Shown here: positions 37,241 through 46,870 of the stretch, piece by piece | Layout of the letters: each line of letters starts with the position of its first letter | Position numbering within the stretch: the first letter of the stretch is position 1 | Assembly: GCA_964023275.1 (NCBI GenBank) | Contig: OZ029916.1 | Location: 18,541,686-18,605,685 of the forward strand | DNA from: Norana najaformis | Lineage: Eukaryota; Annelida; Clitellata; Crassiclitellata; Hormogastridae | Length of the DNA stretch: 64,000 bases | Direction of reading: 5' to 3' | The notes under the pieces: generated by a model | The model's input: only the letters and a program-made list of their open reading frames with translations | The model's database searches: none | What the model was told of the DNA's origin: nothing | Translations under genes and position numbers: made by a program

Positions 37241-40200
37241 ATACCCATATTTTCTTAACTATAAGTCACGATTTTCACATAACCATTTAAGTGTGTGTCT
37301 TACTGAAAGGGATAACTTGTGTATGAAGTTTTAAAAACTTTTGGATTAACCAATCCTGGTAAATATTAGACTCTGAACACTGCTAAAAGTAGTGTAAGAT
37401 TTATGTAAGTCTTAATGTGACTTGAAAGCTCAAAGGCAAACTGTCTCAGTTGAAAGCACTTGCACTGTAGCCTGCTGTTAGATGATGATGCCCAATCACT
37501 TCTAAAAGCCACACTGCAATATTGTTAAAGCCAAAAATGATTGTGATATTGTGATTTAATACCCAACAGTTTATGTTTTCTCACTACATTTTATGTTTGC
37601 TCACTACTGCATATCTCCTCTGCAGACATTACTGTTAAGCGTAAATAGCCTGCACCAGACCGGCTTGCTGTATCAGGCCATCTGGGCTGTTAAGCGATGC
37701 ATGGCCGATGATGCGGAAGCTGTGATCATGCGGGAGTGGCACAAAGTGGCTTCTGGGTTCACCCGCTGACACCCGCCCTCGTGTTGATTTGATTGATAGC
37801 AGTGCATGTTCTTTTTCTGGTGATCATTAAAGATTCAGGTTTTGCATATGAAAGTCTAATATAAACTTATCATGGATTTAACTTGTCAACAGCTCGCACA
37901 TCTCCTATCCTCCATCTTCTTGGATTGATGATTACTTTGATTGGTTGGCACCAGGAAGTGGATGCTGCCGACAGTTCAAGACAAACTCCAGCTTCTGCCC
38001 TTCTGCAGGTAACATGGAACTTTGGTGATGATGTTAGGTGTCTTTGGAAACTGTCAGAAAGCAGAGAAGATTTGTTGTATTTTAAAATCAATTCCTTTAT
38101 GCTAGAATGGCTGTTATATTTTTCTGATAGATCACAAACCAATTTTGGGTTATGAGAAACCTTTTCTTTCTCTGCAAACAGCCGATTATCTACCAATGTT
38201 GATTTCATCGATAAATTTAATCCAAACTGCAACTGAGAATATCGTCAGTGATTTATGAAGGAATTGAATGGTTATTATCTGTGAAAAAGAAATTGTTTGT
38301 TGCATGACGAGAGTCTCAGGCAAGATTTTTGTCATGATTCCCTTGTCAGTAACCGTACTTTCTAGTATATTCTGTGGAGTTTTAGTTTCAGTTTTCGGTC
38401 TTAGTGGTCTTTATTATTACCAGAACTTGCTTTTTATGGTTATTGGAGATAATGTAATGGCATTGATGTAAGATTTGAACATTTTAAGTTTTGACCATGT
38501 GATTTCTCGTGGTAGTCAATTCATCTGACTGTGAGCAGTGCAATGTGACTCAGTTGGATGGCAAGAGGCCAGTGGGAAATGATTTCGTACAGTTCTTGCC
38601 CTGGTTCCTTATCGACAATCCTGGCACTTTGTGTCCAAAGGGGTCTGTATGATTAATGAATCAGCTATTTAGTTTGGAAATTCACTGTTGCTTGTGTATA
38701 TAATATATATTATCACCTGTTTATTTTATGTGCAGTTATAATGATTAACAATTTTAAATTAAATTGAGATGAACATTTATTTATAATTTTCAGCTGATTT
38801 AAAGAAATTTAATTCAAAGTTCAGTTACAGTTTCAGTAGATAGTGAAACTTAAAATGTGAAGTTTGAGCAAAGTTTCAAAGGCAAGTATGAATCACTTGG
38901 TTTCAACTGGCATCAGATACAGTGCAGTCACTGTTGACTGAAGCATCGGTGTTAACTACCTTGTACCACTCTGAGTAATTGGCAGCATGTAGTCACTTAT
39001 GTGTGGTACTCATTTGCATATATAAATAAATGTACATATAGACATCATATGGTGTATGTGTATATGTATTTTTACTGATAAGATTTTATTTGGGCATGCA
39101 TGTGTTCATTTAACTTGTACTTTTACTTGTAGTTGGCAATAAGTATTCCTACTTATATTTTGAACTTAAATACTTGTACATATTTGTGAATACTTGAATT
39201 CTACATACTCGAGACTTGCTAGTTGTCCTACTCTCCTTTTGTTTGAAGTCATCTGCATTAATTTTAATATTTCAGGGGCCATGCTGCATATGGTTCTGCG
39301 GTTAAGCTGCTAAACAACAGTATTATTGGTGCCACATATTTTATGACCTACCATTCGATTCTTCGAACATCAAAAGACTACATTGCTGCTCTCAAGTATG
39401 CCAGAGAACTTGGTGACAACATCACGCAGACAATTCTACATTGGAACAGCTCTGAATATGCTCTGGAAAGCGGTCAGATGTTGACAGGAATTGGAGACGA
39501 TACATCCATGAAGGCGACTCCGAATGTGTTTCCATACAGGTTAGTGACTACCAGTCTTTTGCTGCATCTGTTGAGGTCATGCTCTTTTGGATTCAGAAAC
39601 TTTGGCAGGATATGAGAAAATGTTTTAACTAAACCTTGTCAAAAAGTGGTAAAATGGGAGTCAGTGATATGCCTATAAAAAACCAGTGATGAAAATTTAC
39701 TTTTGAAAATAGAACAGAATTCTGTTGTTTGGAGTAGGCAAGTATAAATTTGTGGTTTGATAAGCATCATATGAACCAATTACAGCGTGGACATGTTAAC
39801 ACGCTTCCGGTTTACCCGTGATTCTGCATAACATGAAGTGGTCGTATTAACCTATTAACCTAACACGCCATGTCGGTTAATGCCTTGTACAACAACTGCA
39901 ATGTAGCACTAAATATATATAAGGGCTAACCGATTTACTACCGGGAATAAGGCTAATTAAATCATTGGAACTTGGTCTGTAAGAAGTACTCTGGCAGCTG
40001 TAGCATTCCATTCATTCCCGAACTTGGCATTAGATGTACACGCAGAAGGGTGTCTTCTAAATAAATGTGCGTGTGACTCGACCGCGGGAGGGAGCTATTT
40101 AGGGCTGGAGGGATGGACAAGGAAGTCTGGCTGGAACCGGTTTTAATTAAGAGGGGGATTCGGCAGGACAAGGCAGGTATGGCCTGACCGATGTGACCGC

Positions 40201-42258
40201 AGAGAGGCTGGGCGGCCAGCTGGGTACAGACCTGCCTGCCGTGCAAAGAGGCAAGGAGGAGCTTGGCTGGAGGGAACAAGGGAATAGGGGAGCGTGGGTG
40301 ACCGACTAGCAGGAAATATATTTCAACATTGTACCGTTTAATGCGCAAACTGGTTTACACGCTGTTTCGAAGACGTTTCCTCGCGACTTCGCGTTAACAT
40401 GTCTGCACTGTAGTTAATTTGCTACCTAATTTAATGAATAGCAAATCTGGAACTTTTCTATTTCAGTATCTTCTACGTCTTTTACGAACAGTACCTGACG
40501 ATCGTAGACCAGACAGTTTTCAACCTTGGCCTAAGCATGGCAGCCATCTTTGGCATGACCTTCATCTTGCTTGGCTTTGACCTCTGGACAGCAGTTGTCA
40601 TCATCATTGTCATAGCGATGATCTTGTTGAGCATGTTTGGCCTCATGTTCTTCTGGTCCATTAGCCTTAATGCTCTCTCACTCGTTAATCTTGTCATGAC
40701 TGTTGGCATATCAGTCGAGTTCTGCTCGCACATTGCTCGTGCATTTGCCATCTCTCCAAGGCCAACTAGACTTCTAAGGACGTATGATGCAGTCACTCAC
40801 ATGGGAAGTTCGGTGAGTGATTGGAAGTTTTCAGATAAGAAATTGCCAATTGTCATAAGACGTTGGACTGTTGGCATACACTTGAGTGGATTAGATTAGC
40901 TTAAGATAATTCTTATAGTAATTGTGATGCTGTGTTAGGTTACTAGCTATAGTTTTACTTTGATGCAATAGTCGATTGATGTAATGTCATGATGACAGTT
41001 TCTATAGGACACAGAGTTACTACCTGACTGATGCATTGTTTGTTATAAAAAAGCATAACACGTCTTCAGATTAGATTAGATTAGCTTAGATGTTTAACCA
41101 GATTTCTTCCAGATAAAGGGTGACTACTGTCACCGTTGTTTCTGAAACATTTTTTATTATGAAATAAGCCTTGTGAAAAACGTTCATAGCATAGAGAGCC
41201 GTATTTCTGTTATCAAAGGGTAATCAATTTGTACTGTTATGGTTTGCACAGAATTTACTTGATAATAAATAGGTAGCCATTTATAGACCCTTCCAATCGC
41301 AGGCAGAATGTTTTAATGGTATTTAATTGTCCACCTATATTTTTTTTCTTAAATGTAATGTGCTATTAGTTGCATTATATTTAAACTGTAAAGCATTTCC
41401 AAAGCGAATTTCTTGTTGTCAGAAATCTGTCTGTATGTATACAGACAACAAATGACATCTAAATGTACATTTATTTATGGTTGTTAACAGGTATTTAGTG
41501 GTATTACACTTACAAAACTCGTTGGTATCATTGTACTGGCGTTTTCCAAGTCGCAGCTCTTCCAGGTCTTCTACTTCCGAATGTATCTGGGCGTTGTGGT
41601 GTTTGGTGCTTTGCATGGACTTGTCTTTCTTCCTGTCTTCCTCAGTTACTGTGGTAAGTATGAAGTTTGATTCTTGTTTGAGTGTCACAGAATCTAATCT
41701 TAACTTGTCTATTAACTTCTGCAATGCTTAGTCTAATGCTTAAGACATCTGAATTTTGGTGCATGAAACCACAGTTATGGTGTTTCATGTAAGTCTTGTT
41801 CATTTTAAGACACTGTGATTGGCATTGTTTTCCTGCCATATTGGACAATGATGCAGACATTTTCTGTGATTGCCTTCTTAGGGGAGTTTAACTACAATTC
41901 AAACAACACTGCTGCAATGCAGTGTACATCACCACCAAGCCAATAAATTTCACCCCACACTGCTGAACTGTTTTGTTCAAATTCCCTTACCATATTGCTC
42001 AAACCCTACCCTGTTACTACACCATGACAACAGCTGTGTTGAATTGAGTAACTCTGTTGGAACAAGCTGCTTCCTTAACCGGTAGTAAAATCGATTGTCT
42101 TTTTAGGGCCCTTGATCAATTATGCACGAGTTCTCCGGCAAGAGATGAACATCAGTCGTCCGAAACAATGTTCACCACAGGACTCTTCCTCACGGAGGAC
42201 CCAGCAGAACCCCGTGTTGGTTCAGGACACATCAGATCCTTTCTACAATGGTAGTTAA
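17850..42258 (+). CDS. NPC1: NPC1 intracellular sterol transporter
   Basis: NPC1 accepts cholesterol from NPC2 in late endosomes and lysosomes and exports it through the membrane. Exons: 17850-17915, 22522-22672, 23779-23852, 26036-26937, 27557-27686, 28785-29023, 29582-29688, 30014-30174, 31449-31577, 31953-32135, 34154-34268, 34937-35064, 35948-36097, 36401-36490, 36794-36984, 37893-38008, 38516-38642, 39276-39539, 40467-40812, 41491-41653, 42107-42258. All phases agree and give 1327 residues (human NPC1 is 1278). In order: signal peptide; Cys-rich sterol-binding domain ([15 protein letters not shown]); TM1 near residues 258-290; first luminal domain ([13 protein letters not shown]); sterol-sensing domain near 625-790 ([16 protein letters not shown]); Cys-rich luminal domain ([11 protein letters not shown]); C-terminal membrane block ([28 protein letters not shown]). 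Introns after exons 2 and 6 need GC donors. The tail lacks the human-type LLNF signal. NPC1L1-like function cannot be excluded by sequence alone. Confidence 0.96.
18890..19095 (-). pseudogene. Acidic open segment, possible transposon remnant
   Basis: The minus strand is open for about 65 codons with a strongly acidic peptide ([20 protein letters not shown], then a duplicated ADENTAE motif). Such acidic N-terminal stretches occur in piggyBac-type transposases, but no catalytic region follows. It lies in NPC1 intron 1. Weak call. Confidence 0.25.
19645..20035. repeat. 37-bp minisatellite, about ten copies
   Basis: The unit CCAAAGCTACACCTAGCATT followed by TATTTACGATACCAGCA repeats about ten times in NPC1 intron 1. 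Substitutions accumulate toward the 3' side (ACACC to AAACC, TATTTA to TGTTTA). Confidence 0.9.
20165..20240 (+). mobile_element. LINE 3'-end fragment
   Basis: GGGTATACTACTTGAAGGGG followed by TGCTATATAAATGTTCT is identical in order to the 3' end of the longer LINE at 25285-25340. It marks a severely 5'-truncated copy of the same family. Confidence 0.7.
21505..22443. repeat. 44-bp minisatellite, about 21 copies, next to NPC1 exon 2
   Basis: The unit is AAAGACTTTGCTGTTACCAT, then GCCTTCTTACCTTATGTTGC and ATAC. Copies come in recognisable variants: CTACCTTATATAGCATACAA, and in the 3' third a CTTGTTGTTATCATGCCTTG variant alternating with the standard unit to make about three 88-bp dimers. The array ends about 80 bp before exon 2. 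Long open frames across it (up to 224 codons) result from the repeat. Confidence 0.93.
22522..22672 (+). CDS. NPC1: NPC1 exon 2: start of N-terminal sterol-binding domain
   Basis: Acceptor TTGACAG. It encodes [14 protein letters not shown] and [13 protein letters not shown], the first cysteines of the NPC1 sterol-binding domain. Phase 1 is required to join exon 3 (DPVMTCCD). The only site giving this phase and a sensible length is ACAA followed by GCAAGT, the ideal GC-type donor. GT sites at 22690 and 22677 give wrong phases, and 22709 adds twelve unlikely residues. Confidence 0.8.
23779..23852 (+). CDS. NPC1: NPC1 exon 3: sterol-binding domain, CCD motif
   Basis: A 74-bp exon between TTCAG and GTAAGG. 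It encodes [15 protein letters not shown], matching the Cys-Cys-Asp region of NPC1, and joins exon 4 in phase 0 to give [12 protein letters not shown]. Confidence 0.9.
24220..25360 (+). mobile_element. CR1/L2-type LINE, decayed
   Basis: Plus-strand order: [19 protein letters not shown] (RT box before the catalytic site), CADDFRAY (degenerate YADD box), [47 protein letters not shown], then [18 protein letters not shown] near 25150-25205, the usual end of this protein. It stops at a (GAAT)n tail typical of short-repeat-ended LINEs. Frameshifts and stops are present. It lies in NPC1 intron 3. Confidence 0.85.
26036..26937 (+). CDS. NPC1: NPC1 exon 4: rest of sterol-binding domain, TM1, TM2
   Basis: By far the longest exon (902 bp), starting after CTGCAG. 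It contains [20 protein letters not shown], the [10 protein letters not shown] linker before TM1, TM1, a cytosolic loop, TM2 and the start of the middle luminal domain ([17 protein letters not shown]). The frame runs on past the donor at 26938 into the intron, but the family's PFYRTE sequence resumes at 27557. Confidence 0.95.
28455..28700 (+). mobile_element. tRNA-derived SINE-like element
   Basis: A-box-like TGGTCTATTGG and B-box-like GGGTTCAAACCTT about 35 bp apart form a tRNA-like head, followed by a body with CAGTTGGTGCACCCTTGTCT. It lies in NPC1 intron 5, just upstream of exon 6. Confidence 0.5.
29220..29470 (-). mobile_element. Non-LTR reverse transcriptase fragment
   Basis: Minus strand reads [30 protein letters not shown] and a shifted LGFRRA, the first conserved block of CR1-like reverse transcriptases (NYRPVSNL...K..E...). 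It contains stops and sits in NPC1 intron 6. Confidence 0.7.
31150..31300. repeat. TG/ATGT microsatellite
   Basis: Imperfect TGTG and ATGT repeats in NPC1 intron 8; the frames on both strands are simple-sequence artefacts. Confidence 0.85.
31449..35064 (+). CDS. NPC1: NPC1 exons 9-12: sterol-sensing domain
   Basis: Four exons (31449-31577, 31953-32135, 34154-34268, 34937-35064) encode the five-helix sterol-sensing domain shared with Patched, SCAP and HMG-CoA reductase. Visible hallmarks are [16 protein letters not shown] at its start, [19 protein letters not shown] in the middle, and [19 protein letters not shown] then [20 protein letters not shown] at its end. Confidence 0.93.
33410..33545 (+). 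mobile_element. SINE family A, 3' part
   Basis: GCGCTAAGTCAAAACAAAATC, AGGTTCAGTTCCAGGTCAGA and CAGGCAGGCAGACAGTCGGA match the second half of family A; the first half is replaced by unrelated sequence. It lies in NPC1 intron 10. Confidence 0.65.
35640..35900. repeat. Microsatellite plus possible SINE-like segment
   Basis: TGTATGTG repeats run to about 35710, followed by GACGCTTATATAGCGCATTT, the kind of AGCGC-TATA phrase found at the ends of several repeats in this window. It lies in NPC1 intron 12. Element limits are unclear. Confidence 0.35.
36098..36155. repeat. 11-bp tandem repeat starting at an intron donor
   Basis: TTTTTTGTGTC is repeated about four to five times immediately after the donor of NPC1 exon 13. 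The donor itself (GTTTGTGTC) looks like the first unit, so the repeat may have grown out of the splice site. Confidence 0.75.
36794..38642 (+). CDS. NPC1: NPC1 exons 15-17: Cys-rich luminal domain
   Basis: Exons 36794-36984, 37893-38008 and 38516-38642 encode the C-terminal luminal Cys-rich domain: [32 protein letters not shown] with a CCRQF pair, and DCEQCN through [17 protein letters not shown]. Joins are phase 2, phase 1 and phase 2 and recreate Ser, Val and Gly codons. Confidence 0.92.
37110..37245. repeat. TA/TG/ATGT microsatellite
   Basis: Alternating TATATA, TGTGTG and GTATGTAT tracts in NPC1 intron 15. Confidence 0.9.
39783..40410. mobile_element. TA-flanked MITE in NPC1 intron 18
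   Basis: Left end CAGCGTGGACATGTTAACACG and, inverted, right end CAGTGCAGACATGTTAACGCG form terminal inverted repeats (17 of 21 match), each bounded by TA. The 628-bp interior is clearly richer in G+C than the surrounding intron and has no transposase frame. TA duplication with a CAGnG end suggests a Tc1/mariner-like non-autonomous element. Confidence 0.65.
42107..42258 (+). CDS. NPC1: NPC1 exon 21: cytosolic tail and stop
   Basis: After acceptor TTTTAG the tail reads [18 protein letters not shown], a Ser/Gln-rich stretch, then [10 protein letters not shown] and TAA. The tail is about 50 residues and ends without the LLNF di-leucine motif of vertebrate NPC1. An alternative final exon elsewhere is possible. 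Confidence 0.8.
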
Positions 42259-43880
42259 TAATAGTCGTAGTCTCAATCTTTTAGCATCTGGTAATCTTGT
42301 CCTCCAGGATTTCATGGAACTCTCAGTAGTGTGCTGCTTTGGGCATTGTGTTGCTCTTGAATCATTTAAGCCTTGACAAATGTTGGAAGCTGGTGAGAGA
42401 TGTGCATTCAGTACGAAATTGCAGCGGATAACTTTATTCAGTATGGTTACATACTATGCACTGACTAATGGAAAATGAATTATAATGTAAAGTAATGTAA
42501 GGTTATGGCTGATTTACTAAAATGCTTAGTCAATGCAAGTTCACAGAGGTGTTTTTCTAAAGCAAAACAAGATAACAAAAACAATCTTAATTACTTCTGG
42601 ACAGCTTCATCTATTCTTTTGGGTAAAATGGCTAAGCAATGAGCTGTGCATTTATTGTGAAGCATCACGATTTAAACCTCAGGAAAAAGCTTCAGCCACG
42701 TAACAAGGCTGATAAAGTATAAAGGAAGAGATACATAATAGCGAGTATATTATGCTGAAAGATGTCGTCTAGAGACGTTTCCCTGACCAGCGTTGTGTCG
42801 ATTAATTCAAACTAAAAAGAAGTCCTAATTAGGGTACATTTTAAGACCAGCATGTAAGATGTAAATAGTTGTTCATTAGGCCTATTAAGCCACCTTCTGC
42901 AAGTAATATTGTTCATTAGGTTATGTTCCTGCACTGACAGGTACTTAAAAGGTACTGTATTTAGTGTTTGATACATACATACGCACATTGACACAGTGCT
43001 TATCATTTGGTACAAAGTGCAGGGAACTAGTGTGAACAATTCATGTTAATCGAATTTCTTAACCATTTTTTTCAACTTCAGTTTTTTAAGTTTTAATACA
43101 AGCAGACCTAAAACAAAACAATCGTTGGGCATAAGACTCGTTATGGAGTGCACGCATTGAAACAAACTACAAAAGACTGCACGAATTCATTTAATTCTTT
43201 CTTACTTGGTAATTAATTTAAGAGATATTAAAAGATAAACTTGTAAAAATTTAAACATACTACTTTAAAAATCAAGTTAATAAGAATTATAATTTCAAGC
43301 TAATGACATTGCCAAGCTTCAAAAGATAAGTCAGTAGGTTAAGGTTATCTTGGAGCCCAGATTCGGTTGACATTGGCCATAACAGGTGTCAAATTTCTAC
43401 CGCAGTGTATATACTATGCTTAAATTATAAATGCTGCAGCTTATATTCTGTTCTACATTTAAAGTACTTTCACATGAATGTAAGTCACCAGTGATGCTGT
43501 GAGCTGGCAAGGTTATAAACGGCATAGGTCAAAATGCCTGAACTGCTACTGGTTCACAGGCCCAAAAAGTTCAACTTTAAACAAATAGGCCCACATATAT
43601 GACCATTTCATGTTGGATGAATGGAGCCAGATGTTGAAATAAATTAAAATGTCGTGTTATCCAGAGTTTGTATTGCAATTCCTTCTGTGGGACTATTCAC
43701 TTTAAATGGTATTTTCATGTTATCTGATTCATGATAAAGGAACTTTTTACATTAGAAATCATTGACGCTGGAATGGACTAAACATCCTTTTTGTGTAAAC
43801 CAACATTTCTAGTTGCACGTTTTTATGTTTTATATTTTTCCACTGTGCATACATACAATAAAAATTTTGTTTACATGCGA
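42259..43880 (+). other. NPC1: Probable NPC1 3' UTR
   Basis: No gene is visible between the NPC1 stop and the AATAAA at 43857-43862, the first convincing polyadenylation hexamer in open sequence. A UTR of about 1.6 kb is plausible for NPC1. Transcript data would be needed to place the end. Confidence 0.5.
43857..43862 (+). terminator. Likely NPC1 polyadenylation signal
   Basis: AATAAA followed about 10-50 bp later by T-rich sequence (TTTTGTTTAC). It is about 1.6 kb after the stop codon. Confidence 0.5.
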
Positions 43881-44589
43881 TTTTAACATGGCATGTTAAT
43901 AAATGCTTGCTTACTTACTTACTTTAACTGATATTGCTTTGCAAAAACTGCTTACTGTTATGTTCTAAAGAGAACATGTGTATGCTGCCTTATTAAAATC
44001 AAAGATGTAAAATTGCTATATTTTTTAAAGACTTGTTATTCGGTGACAAGTTTCATTTTTTCAACTCCAAGTTCTGACCTCCATTGTTAAAACGGCAAAG
44101 TTATTTTAAAAAAATCTCTTTACATCTTCCGAAATTAGTCCTACAGCGCTATTTGAAACATCCAAATTTTAAGGTAATTGTTGCAGATGGGCCATTTACG
44201 CCATCAGATTGTACTTGAAATACATAGGCCTGTTGTTCATATTTTAAAAATAGTGTAATGGCCTTCTGGCGAAGAACATCGGAATATGAAGAGGTGTGCC
44301 CATTTAGGAAGGAAGTGACTATCGCCAGAAACTACTTCCCAATTGTTTCATTAAAATTCCCAAAAGCTAACTGTAAGTGTAAGTACCCTTTCGCCGTATT
44401 TCCATATTGCCACGTGTGGACCATGTACTGGCCCTCATTGCAGGAATGACGGAGTCCCGTGATGAAAATCTCGTTACATCCAGGGAAAATACTTTCATAT
44501 CGCTACTAAAGACACCCAAAAGCTACTGTTAAAACACCCCATGTCTTACACCTTCGAATGATCCCTCCTCCATTGCCGTTGCTATGGGT

Positions 44590-44665
44590 TTGGTCACCGG
44601 TCAAGATTCGGCAGGCAGGCAGTCAGACGGCTACGGTAGATGGTGTTTGAAATTGGCTCTGCAGG
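44590..44665 (+). mobile_element. SINE family A tail fragment
   Basis: GGTCACCGGTCAAGATTCGG and CAGGCAGGCAGTCAGACGGC match the 3' part of family A. The upstream part is absent. Confidence 0.55.
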
Positions 44666-44674
44666 ATAAATGCA

Positions 44675-44850
44675 AAATGTAAGTGTACACGGTTTTCTAT
44701 AGCGACCGTATGGCCTCGACCCTGCTCATTTTTCAGTGAATTGATCGGGTGAGATCCTTCACCACCGCTGCCCGTTTGAATGGGCGCCACGCCATTTAAG
44801 GTCTCCGTACACGGACCGAGCTAGCCCGGTCCGTGCACGACGACCTTAAG
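44675..44850 (-). mobile_element. SINE family B, body without tRNA head
   Basis: On the plus strand TTTTCTATAGCGACCGTATG, GCCTCGACCCTGCTCATTTT and CACCACCGCTGCCCGTTTGA match, with few changes, the element at 54985-55225. The tRNA-like head of that copy is missing here. It carries a CACGGACC...GGTCCGTG hairpin near its 5' side. Confidence 0.7.
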
Positions 44851-44859
44851 CGAATAGAT

Positions 44860-46220
44860 AATGGGAGGAAGAGGAATCAGGATAAGAAAGAGGAGCGTTT
44901 TCAGTTTTGAGTGGAAGACCTGCGCAGAGATTGCAAGGGGTGAAGTGATGGTGAATTTTTATTACGGATCAGATAATTGTAATCCTGGCGAAAGTTTATC
45001 CCAAAGGGATGTCTGGGCAACGCCTCTGACTTGACGCAGCGCTGGTGTGTAAGCTTGTGTCCTGCTCTACGGTTTTAAGTAGCGGTTTAGTAGTTTCGAG
45101 ATACGTTCAGAATTACTAATAATTGCGAGGAATACGTGCTTTCGAACTGCATGGTACACAGGCCTACGACTTTTATTGGACGCGGAGACGGTGGTCAGTT
45201 CTTCGAGTACCTGACGAAGAGATTGCCATCGAGACGTGTGGCTTTGGAGACTTCGCCCAGTGCCGTGACCTCCGCTGCTGATACGCCCGACGATAATCAC
45301 ATGTAATCTGCTGCCGCGAGGTTCTCGTCACCGTTGCCAACGACGCACAGCTCCTGCCATCTGGCGAATAAAACGACGCCTATCCTTAGACAGCAGAGTG
45401 AAATGAAGAAGTGACGTGTTAATAATATCGAACCTATGATTCACGAATTCATTAACTTCGTAGCAACCGAAATAAACAAGTGAAAATGGCGCTTGGACTA
45501 ATGTATCCGATTGGCTCGACTTGTAACATGAAGAGTACCGGTTTGAGCCTTCCCCGAAGCAGCTCCTGTAGGCCTATAGGGACCTTCAGCTTGTCCTTTC
45601 AGCAGAATTGCTCAGCGCCACTGAAGTTCTGTCGTCTGGTTGTGTGTGCACTCCTGAGATTTGGAAGGTGGGCCTTAACAAATACTCTTCTATTGTATTG
45701 CATTAATATTGAAGATTATTCGGGTGCCCTGTAGCTTCTGCCTTCTGCGTATATAATTAGGCTAACGAAGGTGAGTACTTAGAAACTTTGCACATCATAA
45801 ATAACGGCGCTGTTTTGCAGACATTCATGTGCGAATGACTGTCTGTTTAGGCAGGGTGCGATTTATAAGATGGGAAGAGGAAACCTGCGATGGGCAATAG
45901 TTAACTACTTCAGTTAACAACTAGTAGGCCTAGGTCTACTTAAACTACTGTTTAAGTACTACTAGCTTACTACTGTTTTTTCACAAGTAGTTTTAACTGG
46001 TAGTTAAACTACAAAATCCCAGTGTTTGGTTAACTAAGCTACTTCTTCTCAACTACTTTTTGAGCAAGAGAGTTTTTCAGTTGCATACTTTTCAACTTGT
46101 CTGTAGTGTCTCACAATTATTTTTACCCTCACAGGTGGCAACACTGCTTAACTGTTAGGTTGTATTTCCGGTTACAGAATAATTGTCTTATTGTGAATTA
46201 ATAGTGACATTGTATAGCTT
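44860..46220. other. No recognised gene; relatively CpG-rich
   Basis: This stretch is richer in CpG than its surroundings (for example 45060-45400) and holds one open frame on each strand (minus 45067-45300, plus 45480-45734) with no family resemblance. It might be a promoter-proximal region of an unidentified transcript. The ACTAC/GTAGT-rich patch at 45900-46040 is a low-complexity repeat. Confidence 0.3.
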
Positions 46221-46225
46221 AGCCT

Positions 46226-46255
46226 AATAGTTCATTGCTGCTGCAATGAACTATT
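46226..46255. repeat. Hairpin, 13-bp stem
   Basis: AATAGTTCATTGC, four-base loop TGCT, then GCAATGAACTATT: a perfect 13-bp stem directly before the left inverted repeat at 46260. Confidence 0.8.
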
Positions 46256-46325
46256 AAAAATTACTCGCCACAACGTGACAACTTCACTACGCCAAAATTA
46301 AAAAATTAAATGCAGCCGACAAAAT

Positions 46326-46437
46326 TTTACGGTTTTTCGTAATTATTTTGTTTTGACTGAGCGCCTGTGAATAAACTGGTCCCCGTGACGTAGCTTTCGT
46401 TGGGCGCTGTAAAAATCTCGGAATTACGATTACGAAT
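46326..46437 (-). mobile_element. SINE-like repeat, family A (inverted, partial)
   Basis: TTGTTTTGACTGAGCGCCTG, TAGCTTTCGTTGGGCGCTGT and ATCTCGGAATTACGATTACG are the inverted family A core. Confidence 0.7.
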
Positions 46438-46689
46438 AGTTACTATTCCAAGAAAATTTCACAGCTTACGGCATTAGTAAAAGTAGTGCAAAGCCGTTTT
46501 CAAATAGTTTTTAAATTTCAATAAAATTAGATCCTAATTAGTAGTTAAATTACTTCAGAGTAGGCCTAGTTTAAAAGTGGTTATAGACATAAAGTATTTT
46601 TAAAGTATTTAGTGCCCATCAGTGGAGGAAACTTTCTGTGACTAGTGCAAACGAAAATAAACTAAAAGTAAACTTACGTCAACTGTGCA

Positions 46690-46870
46690 GCCACAGTCGC
46701 AATTATTCAAAATTTTTGCATGCTTCAGAATTCATGCAAGAGAAATGCACTGGCTTCCAGTCGCGGAACGAATCACAGTCAAGGTTCTTCTCCTGGGATG
46801 TGCCTCACTTGTCGGCACCGCACTAGACTACCAGAGAGAGCTTTGTATTTCAGTCTTCTGGCCTGTAGGC
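46690..46870 (+). mobile_element. Non-LTR retrotransposon 3' fragment
   Basis: Plus-strand translation HAREMHWLPVAERITVKVLL matches the conserved HWLPV...RI.FK block near the C-terminus of CR1/L2-like proteins. Only this block is preserved. Confidence 0.65.
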
